Positions 15,037 to 24,045 of a DNA stretch of 45,212 nt are shown here, piece after piece. A program made the position numbers and the translations under genes. Position 1 is the stretch's first letter; each line of letters starts with the position of its first letter. Under the pieces are notes generated by a model that saw only the letters and a program-made list of their open reading frames with translations, did not search any database and was not told the origin of the DNA. Origin of the DNA: Deltaproteobacteria bacterium HGW-Deltaproteobacteria-15 (GTDB lineage: Bacteria; Desulfobacterota; DSM-4660; Desulfatiglandales; HGW-15); NCBI GenBank assembly GCA_002840535.1, contig PHBH01000054.1, positions 1 to 45,212 of the forward strand, given 5' to 3'.

Positions 15037-15614
15037 GCTCGTCCTCCTTGGACCTCTGTCCTGTTTTTGAGCCAAAACCTGTCTTGGCATCCCTCTTTGT
15101 CGATGTCTTTTTACCACTATCGGGTGGGAATATTCCACCAAGTCCTGTGTTTTTCACACAAGCCTTCCGAGCCCAATTGTCTGCCGCTTCAGTGCTTGGG
15201 CGCATGAAGTAGAAGTGATTGAAGTGTGGGGGTCGCTGAACCGCGCGTGCCGCATGACCGGGCATCCGGAAGAGGCGGAGCAGCGCAGATTAAAAGATTT
15301 ACCGCATTGTGAAATTGCAGGCGGCCCGACCTCACGCCGCGGCAAGCTTTTGAATGAAAAACCCTACACCAGATAGGTGCTGTAATCTCAGGCGAATCAG
15401 GAAAATGTGCTGTTTTTCGACTCATCCTGCTGTATGAGAAACCCTTCACGCGTTGCCGTTCCTCCCTGTCTGGCATGGGTATGTATCTAATTTTTAGGAC
15501 ATTTACTGCAACCCGGTAATGGCATGTCCTTTGCTCTGTTCATTACGAAACCACGTGGAACTCAATTATCAAAATCTGCCGCTCGTTACAAAATTCCTTG
15601 AGGGGGTAATCGAT
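15037..15614. other. Divergent intergenic region
   Basis: This region lies between the minus-strand acyl-CoA synthetase and the plus-strand flavoprotein and must hold both promoters. I could not pick out a convincing -35/-10 pair for either. The open frames here are short and lack any recognisable signature. Confidence 0.4.
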
Positions 15615-17081
15615 TTGAAGCGAATCCTGATCGTCGGCGGAAGCGACGCAGGGATAAGTGCTGCCTTGCGCGCAAGGGAAGTTTATCCTATTGCCGGAAT
15701 CACCATTGTTGTGGCGGATAGATATCCGAGCTTCAATATTTGCGGGCTGCCCTTTCACCTGAGCGGAGAACCGGTCGAATGGGGTACTCTTGCGCATCGG
15801 AGCGGGGAGGAGATCGAGAAGATGGGGATCCGGCTTCTCCTCGAACACCGGGCCAGGCACATCGATCTCGGAGCCAAGACCGTTGAATTCAGAGACAGGA
15901 GCGGCCGAACACGGCTGCTCCCATACGACCGGCTCATCCTTGCAGCCGGTGCAGCATCAGCACCCCATCCTCCAGGAACAGATCTTCAGGGGGTCTTTCT
16001 CCTTCGGTCTATGGATGATGCCCTTGCCATGGAGCGCTACATCGCAAGATGTCATCCAAAGTCTGCAATCATCATCGGAGCGGGTTCCGTTGGAATAGAA
16101 ATGGCTGATGCGCTGACTCGGAGAGGTCTGTCCGTGACAATCCTCGTGCGGTCGGGAAAGGTGCTGAAGACCGTCGATCAGCGGTTTCAGGAGATTGTCC
16201 GGTCCGAACTCGGCAGAAACGGTGTCAAGCTGGTTGACCAGGTCGAGGTGACCGCTATTGAAGAACAGCAAGGAAGTCTCTTCTTGAGAACCGCACAGAA
16301 TGTAACGATCCGGGGTGACCTGGTTCTTCTGGCAACCGGAAGCGGGCCCGGCAACGATCTCGCCAGGGCAGCAGGAATCCCCGTCGGAATTCAGGGCGCC
16401 ATCCCTGTGAACCGGGCCATGGAGACCGGTGTGAACGAAGTGTACGCAGCCGGGGACTGTGTGGAAACCTGGCATCGTCTCCTCAAGAGAAACGTCTATC
16501 TTCCCCTGGGCGCCACGGCACACAAGCAGGGCCGTGTGGCCGGAGAAAATGCGGCCGGGGGCCGCGCCCAGTTTATCGGAACTCTGGGAACACAGTCGGT
16601 CAGGATCTTCGACATGGTGGTCGCCCGCACCGGCTTGAGGGATAGCGAGGCCCGGGAAGCGGGGTTCGATCCGATAACAGCGGAGATGGAAGCGTTGGAC
16701 CATGACGCTAAGTGCCCTGGAGCAACCCCACTGCGCATTCGAATCACCGCAGATCGAAGGAGTCATCAACTGCTGGGCGCACAGATCGTCGGGCACTACT
16801 ATGCCGGGGTTTCCAAGCGCATCGACTTGTTTGCCACCGCCATTTCCGCAGAGATGAGCGTGGATGCGATGATAGACCTCGATTTGAGCTACTCTCCTCC
16901 ACTGAGCGGAACATGGGATCCTGTCCAAGGGGCGGCGCTGGAATGGATCAAGGGTTCGCTGATCAGTCGGGCTCCGTTACTACGGACCGGTTTAAGTTCT
17001 CCGCGAGACGACAAAGCAGTCATGGCCGAACAGCCTTATGGCTCCGGCAAAACACCGGGACGCTTGTCCTTTGCCGTTTAG
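15615..17081 (+). CDS. FAD-dependent pyridine nucleotide-disulfide oxidoreductase, CoA-disulfide reductase-like
   Basis: A 488-residue two-dinucleotide-binding flavoprotein. The N-terminal FAD motif is RILIVGGSDAGISAALRARE. A single redox-type Cys follows in PSFNICGLPFHLSGE, the position of the active-site Cys in CoA-disulfide reductases and NADH oxidases. The NAD(P) motif IIIGAGSVGIEMADAL and the second FAD motif VYAAGDCVET come next, with a C-terminal dimerisation domain (GATAHKQGRVAGENAAGG onward). It likely reduces a CoA or low-molecular-weight disulfide, or oxygen/polysulfide, with NAD(P)H. I place the start at TTG (LKRILIVGG), preceded by GAGGGGGT; the extra upstream codons do not fit the fold. 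Its divergent position beside a CoA ligase may reflect CoA redox upkeep, but that is inference. Confidence 0.85.
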   Translation: MKRILIVGGSDAGISAALRAREVYPIAGITIVVADRYPSFNICGLPFHLSGEPVEWGTLAHRSGEEIEKMGIRLLLEHRARHIDLGAKTVEFRDRSGRTRLLPYDRLILAAGAASAPHPPGTDLQGVFLLRSMDDALAMERYIARCHPKSAIIIGAGSVGIEMADALTRRGLSVTILVRSGKVLKTVDQRFQEIVRSELGRNGVKLVDQVEVTAIEEQQGSLFLRTAQNVTIRGDLVLLATGSGPGNDLARAAGIPVGIQGAIPVNRAMETGVNEVYAAGDCVETWHRLLKRNVYLPLGATAHKQGRVAGENAAGGRAQFIGTLGTQSVRIFDMVVARTGLRDSEAREAGFDPITAEMEALDHDAKCPGATPLRIRITADRRSHQLLGAQIVGHYYAGVSKRIDLFATAISAEMSVDAMIDLDLSYSPPLSGTWDPVQGAALEWIKGSLISRAPLLRTGLSSPRDDKAVMAEQPYGSGKTPGRLSFAV

Positions 17082-17109
17082 GGGATATGCTCCGGTTGTG
17101 ACAGGTCGC

Positions 17110-17991
17110 TCAGGAGAGCGTGTGAGCGATGATGTCATTGGCGATCTGTGCCCAGATCTCACCGTGGGGGAGGTCGTGACCCATGCCGTCGATGATCTTC
17201 AGCCTGGCGCCCGGTACGGCTTCGGCAGTATCCTTCCCCGCCTCCATCGGGACCAGAGGATCGGCATCGCCGTGAATGACAAGGGTAGGCACTTTCAGAC
17301 CTCTTAACCCGGTCCTCCTGTCGGCTTGGGTCATTATCGCGACAAGTTGTCTGGCCTCCCCCTGAGGGCAGAAGTTGCGATCGTACGCCACGCCCATCAA
17401 GTTGCGGGCCCATTTTTCATTCAACCCGAGCCGGGGCCCTGTTATGGCCCTGAAGATATTGAGGTTGAACTCGATCGCCGGTTCACGACCATTCGGGAGA
17501 GGAGAAAGCAGGAGCCCCATCACCTCGGGCTTCGGCCGCGGTAGAGCCGGGTTCCCTGTGGTGCTGTAGATCGAGGTCAGGCTCAACACGCGCCGAGGGT
17601 AGCCGATTGCAAGGGCCTGGGCAATCATGCCCCCCATGGACATTCCACAGATGTGGGCCTTTTCAATGCCGAGCCCATCGAGCAGGCCGACAGCGTCTGC
17701 GGCCATATCCTCGATGGTGTAGGGTGGAGCGACCTTCTGGCCGGCCAACAGTTTTCCGATCACATCCATCAAGTCCGGTGTGCCCATCTGGTCCATCTTG
17801 GTTGAAAGCCCGGCGTCCCGGTTGTCGAACCGGATCACGTACAGTCCTGCCTCTGCAAGTTTCCTGCAAAAGCTCTCGTCCCAAAAAATCAACTGGCCGC
17901 CCAGGCCGATGATGAGCAACAGGGGTGGCGAAGAGGGGTTCCCGAAGGTTTCATACTCAATCTGAATGTTGTTTGCGTTTATTTTGCTCAT
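17110..17991 (-). CDS. Alpha/beta-fold hydrolase
   Basis: A 293-residue single-domain alpha/beta hydrolase. The nucleophile elbow is GMSMGG with Ser118. The acid lies in HGDADPLVP (about 242-244) and the His in GMGHDLPHG (about 272), a complete catalytic triad. The oxyanion region near the N-terminus is LIIGLGGQLIFWDESFC. The family includes esterases, haloperoxidase-like enzymes and C-C bond hydrolases; nothing visible narrows the substrate. No signal peptide is present, so it is cytoplasmic. GGAGGTGATCC precedes the ATG. It converges on the flavoprotein gene with only 28 bp between stops and shares a strand with the PAP2 gene behind it. Confidence 0.88.
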   Translation of the reverse strand: MSKINANNIQIEYETFGNPSSPPLLLIIGLGGQLIFWDESFCRKLAEAGLYVIRFDNRDAGLSTKMDQMGTPDLMDVIGKLLAGQKVAPPYTIEDMAADAVGLLDGLGIEKAHICGMSMGGMIAQALAIGYPRRVLSLTSIYSTTGNPALPRPKPEVMGLLLSPLPNGREPAIEFNLNIFRAITGPRLGLNEKWARNLMGVAYDRNFCPQGEARQLVAIMTQADRRTGLRGLKVPTLVIHGDADPLVPMEAGKDTAEAVPGARLKIIDGMGHDLPHGEIWAQIANDIIAHTLS

Positions 17992-18034
17992 CGGATCACC
18001 TCCATTTGCCGGGTTTACGACTATAGAGAGTGGT

Positions 18035-18883
18035 TCAAAAGGCCCAGTGGAGACCGACCATCACTCCATTCTTGGAAGGCTCCACACTGAAGAAAGGTCC
18101 GGACTTCATGTCGAGCCCAAGGAATGCGTCCTGGATGAAACTGCTGAAAAAGTGGCCCAAGGCATATCCCACAAGAACATCTGATGGATAATGCTCCTCA
18201 GACTCCACCCTGGCCCATGCGGTCCCTGCTGCCAACCCCAGGAGGCCCACATTCGCAGAGGTCTTTCCCAGAGAAGACCATGAGAGCGAGTTCACATTGC
18301 GCCTCGCAAGGGTGGTGAACGAACCTGTTGTGGAGGCATGTCCGGAGGGCAGGCTCCTGTCGTCCTCTCCGTTTGGCCTTGTTCTGCCGGTGGTCTTCTT
18401 GAGGACCGTGGTCGAGCCTGCGGTGGCGCCCCATGCCGCCAGACCCACTGCAAGTCCCTTCGCCTTTGAGGCGGCCCATTCGCCCGGTTCGTCCCCGCTG
18501 GGTGTGGCGAGGGCTGTTGCGAGATACGCAGCCGCGGATGCATCCCGCAGGTAACTGCTCCAGCGATCCGCGTCCTCCTGTTTTCCGAAGACGGGTGTCT
18601 CATCCGTGGCCCAGTCCGAGAGACGCTCATCCAGGTCGTCAACCTGCAGAACCAAGGCTCCGGCAAGGGGTACCCACGTTTCATAGGAAAGGGCCGCCTT
18701 GACTGCGGCTTTTCCCACGCGATTCCAACCAGGGGCAAATGTTGCGTCCTGCCCCCAGCCCCGGCCGTTCGGGAGAGTCCCGCACCCGTTCAGCATGGCC
18801 AGGGAAAACAGGGATACAAAGGTGAGGATCAAACTGCCCCCCGCTTTTGAGGAATAGCCAGACGGTTTGCACTCTTTTCGCAT
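18035..18883 (-). CDS. PAP2-family phosphatase, predicted lipoprotein
   Basis: A 282-residue protein with an N-terminal lipoprotein signal: hydrophobic stretch at about 16-30 followed by the lipobox LNGC. The PAP2 acid phosphatase domain has its three motifs in order: KKTTGRTRPN (K..6..RP type), LPSGHASTTGS, and RVESEEHYPSDVLVG (R..5..H..3..D type). Such enzymes remove phosphate from lipid phosphates or small phosphoesters on the outer side of the membrane. Unlike integral PAP2 proteins it has few hydrophobic segments, so anchoring is probably by lipid. The ATG has AGGAG about nine bases upstream. It lies about 43 bp upstream of the hydrolase gene on the same strand, so the two may be co-transcribed. 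Confidence 0.88.
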   Translation of the reverse strand: MRKECKPSGYSSKAGGSLILTFVSLFSLAMLNGCGTLPNGRGWGQDATFAPGWNRVGKAAVKAALSYETWVPLAGALVLQVDDLDERLSDWATDETPVFGKQEDADRWSSYLRDASAAAYLATALATPSGDEPGEWAASKAKGLAVGLAAWGATAGSTTVLKKTTGRTRPNGEDDRSLPSGHASTTGSFTTLARRNVNSLSWSSLGKTSANVGLLGLAAGTAWARVESEEHYPSDVLVGYALGHFFSSFIQDAFLGLDMKSGPFFSVEPSKNGVMVGLHWAF

Positions 18884-19236
18884 TCGCTTTCGCTCCTGTG
18901 GCGGATGTTCGTGGATTCTGACTTCAGCTCAGTAGTACAGATGCCCCTGAATTTCAAGCTTTACCAGGCTTGCTCCTGCTTCTCTCTTAATACTGTTTCG
19001 GATTTCGGATTTCGTGCTTCGGATTTTAGAGTTATCCCTTCCAGGGTTATTCCAAAGCCGGCCCCTCTGGAGCCGGATCTTTACTGGCCGTAGTGAGCGG
19101 AAGCTGCCTGGAATGAAGCACCGTTGACACTAGGTTTAAAAATCCTTAAACTTCTAGATTATTTCCGACCGGCTGGCCATCCGGCTGAAGAGTGGAGGCC
19201 GAGAAGCGTTGGCTAAGGAATTTATCTGGAGGAGCT
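18884..19236. other. Intergenic region with a TTCGGATTTCGTG repeat
   Basis: No gene is seen. Positions 18995-19027 carry TTTCGGATTTCG and GTGCTTCGGATTT units that recur at 25127-25153. The region must hold the promoters of the divergent PAP2 and DUF362 genes. GGAGGAGCT directly before 19237 sets the start of the latter. Confidence 0.45.
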
Positions 19237-20982
19237 ATGACTCAGTCCGTCATATTGGCTAAGGGATCTTTTTCAAAGGATTTTGCAAAGCGTCTTATTG
19301 ATTATTACCGATCTGTTGATGGTGGTGGAAGTTATGCGGAACGCAAACTGCGGCAGTGGGAGAGCGAGGCCGGGGTCGTTCTGTACGAGGCAAGAAGAGG
19401 ATCCACGCCGGCTGGATGGGTGGTGTACAAGCCGGAGAGCAGCGCCATCGAGGAACTCATCGTTCAAAAGGATGAGGCAGGGCTTAAAGAGGCCATAATG
19501 GACGCGGTCATCGGGCAGGAAAGCCTCGTCTCCGCAGAGCTCCTCCAGAAGGATATGGGAAAATATCGCTGGATGCTCAAGTACGGCTTTCGACCAACCC
19601 GGCGCTTCACCAGGGATGGATCCGGACTCGTGAAGATGGATTTGAGCATTGCAGTATATCTTCGGAAAGTTAAGGGCAAACCGCCTGCCAAGAGCTACCC
19701 GAATTCGGAGAAGGTGATCATTGAAAAAGTCCCGCCCACAAGAAGCCCCGAAGAACTCAAGGGTTCCCTCATGAACCTCATCGATTCCCTCGGCGGGCTG
19801 GAGAGATTTGTAAAACAGGGGCAGAACGTGGTCATCAAGCCCAATGTGGTGGCGGACCACGGGTTCAGGGAAGGCAAATACCACGGCGGTGTCGTGACGG
19901 ACGTGAGGCTTGTCAGAGCCCTGCTGGAGATCCTGCTTCCCGTCGCAGGCAAGGTGACGGTTGCCGAAGGCGCATCCATCAACCGGGCCGAGACGGGAAA
20001 GCTCTTTGAGCATTACGGCTACGACCGTTTGAAGGAAATGGATCCCAAAAGGGTTTCGCTCGTGGACCTGAACGCGGACGGTCTGATTAGAAAAACGGTC
20101 CCCAACGGGAAGAGGATGCTCTCCCGGGAGATCCCCCTCACCCTGGAGCAAGCGGATGTCATCATCAGCGTTCCGGTCATGAAGACCCATTTTGCGGCCC
20201 TGGTTTCCTTGAGCATCAAGAACCTGCAGGGCGCTATCGCTCCCCTTGAAAAATACATGAGCCATTTTTTCGGACTGTGGCAGAATCTCATCAACATCCA
20301 CCACCTCGTGAAGCCGAAACTGGTGATCGTGGACGGCCTCACGGCCCAGGAAAACTTCGGGCCGGTCTATGGAACGCCGAAGACCATGAACCTGCTGATC
20401 GGCGGAACCAATCCTGTGGCAGTCGACGCAACGACCGCGAGGATTATGGGATTCGATCCTCTGCTTTCCCCTCCTATCCTGTTCGCCTATATGCAGGGAC
20501 TGGGGCCGGTCGAGCCGGAGAAGATCCAGGTCCTCGGCGCCTCCATAGAAGAGGTAACGGAGACCTTCAAGGAGGCGGAGGTCGATGTGAGCGGCGGGAA
20601 GAGGTTTCTGGTTTATGACGGCGGCGCCTGTGGGGGTTGCCGCGGTTATCTACACTATGTTCTCAAGAAGCTCAGAAGGCCGGATCCGAAACACCCGGGG
20701 ATCAACCTGATAGATCGGCCGTTCGAGAAGAGAGTGAGTGTTTTCCTGGGACCAGAGACGGAGGTGGAGCCGAGTCCGGACGAGACGAATGTCTTCTTAG
20801 GCATATGCCAGCAGCACCATGCCGAGGCGGGAAAACACCTGCCCGGCTGTCCTCCCCACGCCGAAGTGATCATGAAGGGTCTTTACAGCCTTTACCCGGA
20901 TGTCGAACGACCTCGTTATGCGGACGAGCACGCCGAGGACAAACTGGAGAAGATGCTGATGGAGGTGCTGAAGGAAGAGTAG
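19237..20982 (+). CDS. DUF362-family protein with GNAT-like N-terminal domain
   Basis: A 581-residue, apparently two-part protein. Residues about 1-140 look like a GNAT acetyltransferase-like fold (AGWVVYKPESSAIEELIV...KYGFRPTRRFTRDGSGLVKMDL), though the acetyl-CoA loop is not clear. The central part is DUF362 (VVIKPNVVADHGFREGKYHGGVVTDVRLV, then SVPVMKTHFAALVSLSIKNLQGAI and NPVAVDATTARIMGFDP). A C-terminal segment is rich in Cys: GGACGGCRGYLHYVL and GICQQHHAEAGKHLPGCPPHAEVI, four to five Cys that could hold an Fe-S cluster or metal. DUF362 proteins are common in anaerobes and often carry ferredoxin domains, but their role is unknown. The start is set by GGAGGAGCT before ATG. It is a single gene with no clear operon partners. 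Confidence 0.8.
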   Translation: MTQSVILAKGSFSKDFAKRLIDYYRSVDGGGSYAERKLRQWESEAGVVLYEARRGSTPAGWVVYKPESSAIEELIVQKDEAGLKEAIMDAVIGQESLVSAELLQKDMGKYRWMLKYGFRPTRRFTRDGSGLVKMDLSIAVYLRKVKGKPPAKSYPNSEKVIIEKVPPTRSPEELKGSLMNLIDSLGGLERFVKQGQNVVIKPNVVADHGFREGKYHGGVVTDVRLVRALLEILLPVAGKVTVAEGASINRAETGKLFEHYGYDRLKEMDPKRVSLVDLNADGLIRKTVPNGKRMLSREIPLTLEQADVIISVPVMKTHFAALVSLSIKNLQGAIAPLEKYMSHFFGLWQNLINIHHLVKPKLVIVDGLTAQENFGPVYGTPKTMNLLIGGTNPVAVDATTARIMGFDPLLSPPILFAYMQGLGPVEPEKIQVLGASIEEVTETFKEAEVDVSGGKRFLVYDGGACGGCRGYLHYVLKKLRRPDPKHPGINLIDRPFEKRVSVFLGPETEVEPSPDETNVFLGICQQHHAEAGKHLPGCPPHAEVIMKGLYSLYPDVERPRYADEHAEDKLEKMLMEVLKEE

Positions 20983-21300
20983 TCAGCAGTAGGCAGTCCC
21001 GCGATACGACACACGGGATCTTCGCTGCGCTACGATAAAGCTGTCTGCAGGAGCGAGGTCCCCAGCCTCCGAGTACGAGTACAGCAACTAGCGAACGTAG
21101 CGAGTTGTCCCTAATTCCGTGTCACCCCTTACTCCCACCTCGCTCGAAAAATGCATATATCCGCCTATTGCCGACGGGGTTGTAAGGACCTACGTAGGAG
21201 AGGTAAGACTTCGACTACATAATCGTACGGGCTTTGGAAATTCTGACAGCACTTCTTCACGTGTAGAACTGATGTGGAGCGGGAGAAAGCGAGATGACCT
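20983..21300. other. Intergenic region, no gene seen
   Basis: It contains CAGCAGTAGGCAGT near 20985-20998, a form of the heptamer repeat seen at 22320-22348 and 34405-34427, and CTGCAGGAGCGAG at 21044-21056, resembling part of the REP-like element at 30905-30931. A promoter for the formyltransferase gene is expected but not identified. Confidence 0.4.
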
Positions 21301-22272
21301 ATGGGATACCCCAATATCGGTATAATGGGCTTTGGCAAGATGCCTGCAGATTGCGCCCAGATTCTTCTGAATCACCAGGTGAAGGTGAACTTCATCCTGG
21401 AAACCGAAGAGAGCCCCTTTTCATCCCTTGAAGGTCTATGTTCACGGAACAGTGTCGTTTTTGAAAAAACGAGGGCCAAGGAAGCCGCTGCTTACCTGAA
21501 CGATCTGGAGGTTCCAACCGTCATTCTGAGCATTAACAACAATTTTCTCTTCCCCGCCAACATAGTCCGAAAGGAAAATCTGCGAATCGTAAACTTCCAT
21601 AACGCAGTGCTTCCCTCCTATCCGGGGCATGGCCAAAGCATCCCCCGTTGGATTGTGTACAACGGGGAGACGCAGCATGGGGTAACGTGGCACCTCGTAA
21701 ACGAGAGCATCGATTCAGGGAACATCCTTTGCAACAAGACTTTTGCCGTCCTGGACACCGACACGGCATTGTCGGTGATGATGCGCAGTATAAGAGTCGG
21801 GATCGGTCTATTCGAACAATGGTGGGAAAGGTTTCTCGATTTCGGGTTTAGCGGCATACCCCAGGCCGACAACATGCAGCGCATTTACAAAAGCCCAATG
21901 CAGAATCGGCTTTATAGAAAAAAAGACATTCCCAACAATGGTCAACTCGATCCAGGATGGGACTTCGATCAGTCGATTCGCTTTCTCCGAAGCATGGACT
22001 ACTCGCGGCTTCAGGTCGTTGCCCCACCCAAGATCGCCTTCGAACATGAGATGTGCTCTATCAAAAAATACAGGGTAGAAAAGAGGCTTCCCGGTGCTGA
22101 GGAATCGGCAAAAAAGGAGAATGTAGGGCAAGCTGAACAGACCTATCGATTGAACTATGATGAGGGCGCCATTACCCTGTACCTCCAAAAATCAAAAGAA
22201 GGACCTTCCAGAGATGAGGACCTCGCCCTTGCGTTGGGAAGGCGTCCGGTCTTCCCTGAAATAAGTCATTAA
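21301..22272 (+). CDS. Formyltransferase-fold enzyme (Met-tRNA/GAR formyltransferase family)
   Basis: A 323-residue protein whose residues about 5-190 match the formyl_transf_N fold. It has a nucleotide-like start YPNIGIMGFGKMP. The catalytic trio of the family is visible: Asn in VNFHNAVLPSYPG, His in GVTWHLV, and Asp in ESIDSGNIL, with the usual GH in PGHGQSIPRW. It presumably transfers a formyl group from 10-formyl-tetrahydrofolate to an amine. The C-terminal 130 residues are not the standard Met-tRNA formyltransferase C-domain, so a sugar-amine or small-molecule acceptor is as likely as tRNA. The ATG is preceded by GGGAGAAAG some distance away. No sugar-modification or peptide-synthetase genes are adjacent, so the substrate remains open. 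Confidence 0.78.
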   Translation: MGYPNIGIMGFGKMPADCAQILLNHQVKVNFILETEESPFSSLEGLCSRNSVVFEKTRAKEAAAYLNDLEVPTVILSINNNFLFPANIVRKENLRIVNFHNAVLPSYPGHGQSIPRWIVYNGETQHGVTWHLVNESIDSGNILCNKTFAVLDTDTALSVMMRSIRVGIGLFEQWWERFLDFGFSGIPQADNMQRIYKSPMQNRLYRKKDIPNNGQLDPGWDFDQSIRFLRSMDYSRLQVVAPPKIAFEHEMCSIKKYRVEKRLPGAEESAKKENVGQAEQTYRLNYDEGAITLYLQKSKEGPSRDEDLALALGRRPVFPEISH

Positions 22273-22277
22273 CCCTA

Positions 22278-22319
22278 AAGGGCAAGTAGTAAGCACGCAC
22301 CCAGGTATGACTTGCCCTT
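22278..22319. terminator. Hairpin between converging genes
   Basis: AAGGGCAAGT (22278-22287) pairs perfectly with ACTTGCCCTT (22310-22319), 6 bp after the formyltransferase stop and about 40 bp from the end of the opposing gene. No clean T-tract follows, so it is only a possible bidirectional terminator. Confidence 0.4.
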
Positions 22320-22348
22320 CTGCTTACTGCTTACTGCTCACTGCTTAC
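22320..22348. repeat. CTGCTTA heptamer tandem repeat
   Basis: Four consecutive CTGCTTA-type units (third reads CTGCTCA). The complementary unit (GCAGTAAGCAGTAGGC) appears at 34412-34427 and a related CAGTAGGCAGT at 20988-20998, always between genes. Confidence 0.6.
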
Positions 22349-22358
22349 TTCTTCTAAT

Positions 22359-23780
22359 TTACGGTCTAATCTCGATGGTGGGGTAGATGCCTTCCAGTTC
22401 TCCCTCAGGATAGGGCTGGATTGTGTTGAAGGAAATATTCTGGTTTCGCTGGGCATGACCGCGGTTTCGGGTGCCGTCGAAATGTGCGCCGTTTGCATCC
22501 AGGATGTGTTCGATCCGGGCCTCAAACGTATCGGCAAAGATGCCCCCGTTCCCCTTGAATCGCATGGCGCCGAGAGCGAATTCGCCGTTGATCCTGGCAA
22601 GATCTTCCAGGGAGATCGTGTGCGTCTTCAAGTCTTCCCGGTTTCGAATGTATCCCCAGATGAGGTGGGTGGAGGGAACAACCAGCGGTTCATCCAGGTC
22701 CACAACGGTATGAGGCATCACGATGCTTCCCTCTTCGATTGTAAGCGGACTTTCAGGCCTTCCCCTCAAGAAGGAGTTGAACCCTACAAAGACCTTGGTT
22801 CCCAGGGTGGCATTGCAGACCTTGGCGCCATGGGCGGTCACGTTGTATCCCTCCAGGTGGGAGTTGATGATGTAGCAGTTTTCCTGGGCATTGGAACCTT
22901 TGCCCAGATCCGCATCCTCCAGGTAAGCCCTCTGCGCAACAAGCACGTTCTTTCCAATGCGGGTCTCTCCTTTGACCACCGCATATCGATCCAGCGCAGC
23001 ACCTTCCGGTACGAAGATGGAGGACTTGTGATGAACCAGATTGTAGATACCCTGGAAATCCTCCTTCCGACTCTCGACAAAATCCATGAAGATTCCCTGG
23101 GGAGCTTCTCCGGGTTCGTGCCTGATATATCGTGGGATCATCTCTTTTGAAAAACGATATAAGAAGTCGAACTCATCCCCATAGCGGAGCCAGACTGTCC
23201 CGGGGTCTATCCGGTGGTGGGCCAGCTCTCCTGCCTGAACATAGGCGAAGGCGCCGATGACGCAATCATGAATTGTGGTAAGGTCCACAGTGCTGAAGGG
23301 TCCCATGAAACACCCCTCAGTAGGGGACCCGTGGATGTTGGCATAGTGAAGGGAGGCGGTGTTCTGAATGAGGAACTCCTCCAGGTTCTCGGGATCGTGT
23401 GAATAGTTGTGAACCAGGGTCTTGATCAGGAGACTGTCCTTGATCCGGATGATCTCATCATCGACAAGGGGAATTTCATAGTCCAGCCCCTTCACGTATT
23501 CCCCTTTCCCTTTGAGCTCGTCCCCCCGGACGTCGCTCTTGTAGAGGATGCAGTTGTCCACCCTGCATTTGCCCAAAAAATAGCTTCCTGCAAGACTTGA
23601 ACGGCTGAAATGAAAATTCAGGGGGTGGTGAGGAGTGATCCCGTAGAACGCATAGAACTTGCCGAGCTTCCCCAGTTGGACCTGGCTCCGAGTGTAAGGG
23701 TTAACGTCAAACTCGAGTTCCCGGAGATTGATGTTCACCCGTTGGATAATCCTGTCGATAAGTCTTTCCAGCTCCCTCAT
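22359..23780 (-). CDS. Left-handed beta-helix (hexapeptide repeat) protein
   Basis: A 473-residue protein. From about residue 140 onward it shows repeated I/V/L-G-x-x-A/V turns typical of a left-handed parallel beta-helix: CVIGAFAYVQAGELAHH, TRIGKNVLVAQRAYLEDADLGKGSNAQENCYII, NVTAHGAKVCNATLGTKVFVGFNSFL, EGSIVMPHTVVDLDEPLVV. This fold serves acyl- or nucleotidyl-transferases and gamma-carbonic anhydrases. Scattered His residues (HNYSHD, HYANIHG, LAHH) could bind metal, but I cannot name the triad. The N-terminal 60 residues (RELERLIDRIIQRVNINLRE) are helical. The start follows AAAAGGAGACTCC, and an 8-bp inverted repeat lies just upstream (23795-23813). No function is assigned. Confidence 0.75.
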   Translation of the reverse strand: MRELERLIDRIIQRVNINLRELEFDVNPYTRSQVQLGKLGKFYAFYGITPHHPLNFHFSRSSLAGSYFLGKCRVDNCILYKSDVRGDELKGKGEYVKGLDYEIPLVDDEIIRIKDSLLIKTLVHNYSHDPENLEEFLIQNTASLHYANIHGSPTEGCFMGPFSTVDLTTIHDCVIGAFAYVQAGELAHHRIDPGTVWLRYGDEFDFLYRFSKEMIPRYIRHEPGEAPQGIFMDFVESRKEDFQGIYNLVHHKSSIFVPEGAALDRYAVVKGETRIGKNVLVAQRAYLEDADLGKGSNAQENCYIINSHLEGYNVTAHGAKVCNATLGTKVFVGFNSFLRGRPESPLTIEEGSIVMPHTVVDLDEPLVVPSTHLIWGYIRNREDLKTHTISLEDLARINGEFALGAMRFKGNGGIFADTFEARIEHILDANGAHFDGTRNRGHAQRNQNISFNTIQPYPEGELEGIYPTIEIRP

Positions 23781-24045
23781 GGAGTCTCCTTTTCAGGAAG
23801 CGGAACGCTTCCTTCACGATCAAGAGTGTATTGTCCGGCTCTTCCCATGTTGTCGGAAGCCGAGGCATACAGCAGTAATCGGTATATGAACGAGATGCAG
23901 GGAAGAATCGGAGGAAGGATGAGCAGTCTGCAAATTCGCTCTTCCGTAATGGAATATAAGTGAAAACAGGCCAGTGTGTCAATGAGGAGCAAAAGAGCAG
24001 GTTCGGGTGTATTGTCTCAGAGATGAATTTACAGCATTCGTACAC

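Noticed and set aside
22320..22348. CRISPR-like array of heptamers
   Set aside because: The units are directly adjacent with no spacers and far too short; it is a tandem repeat.
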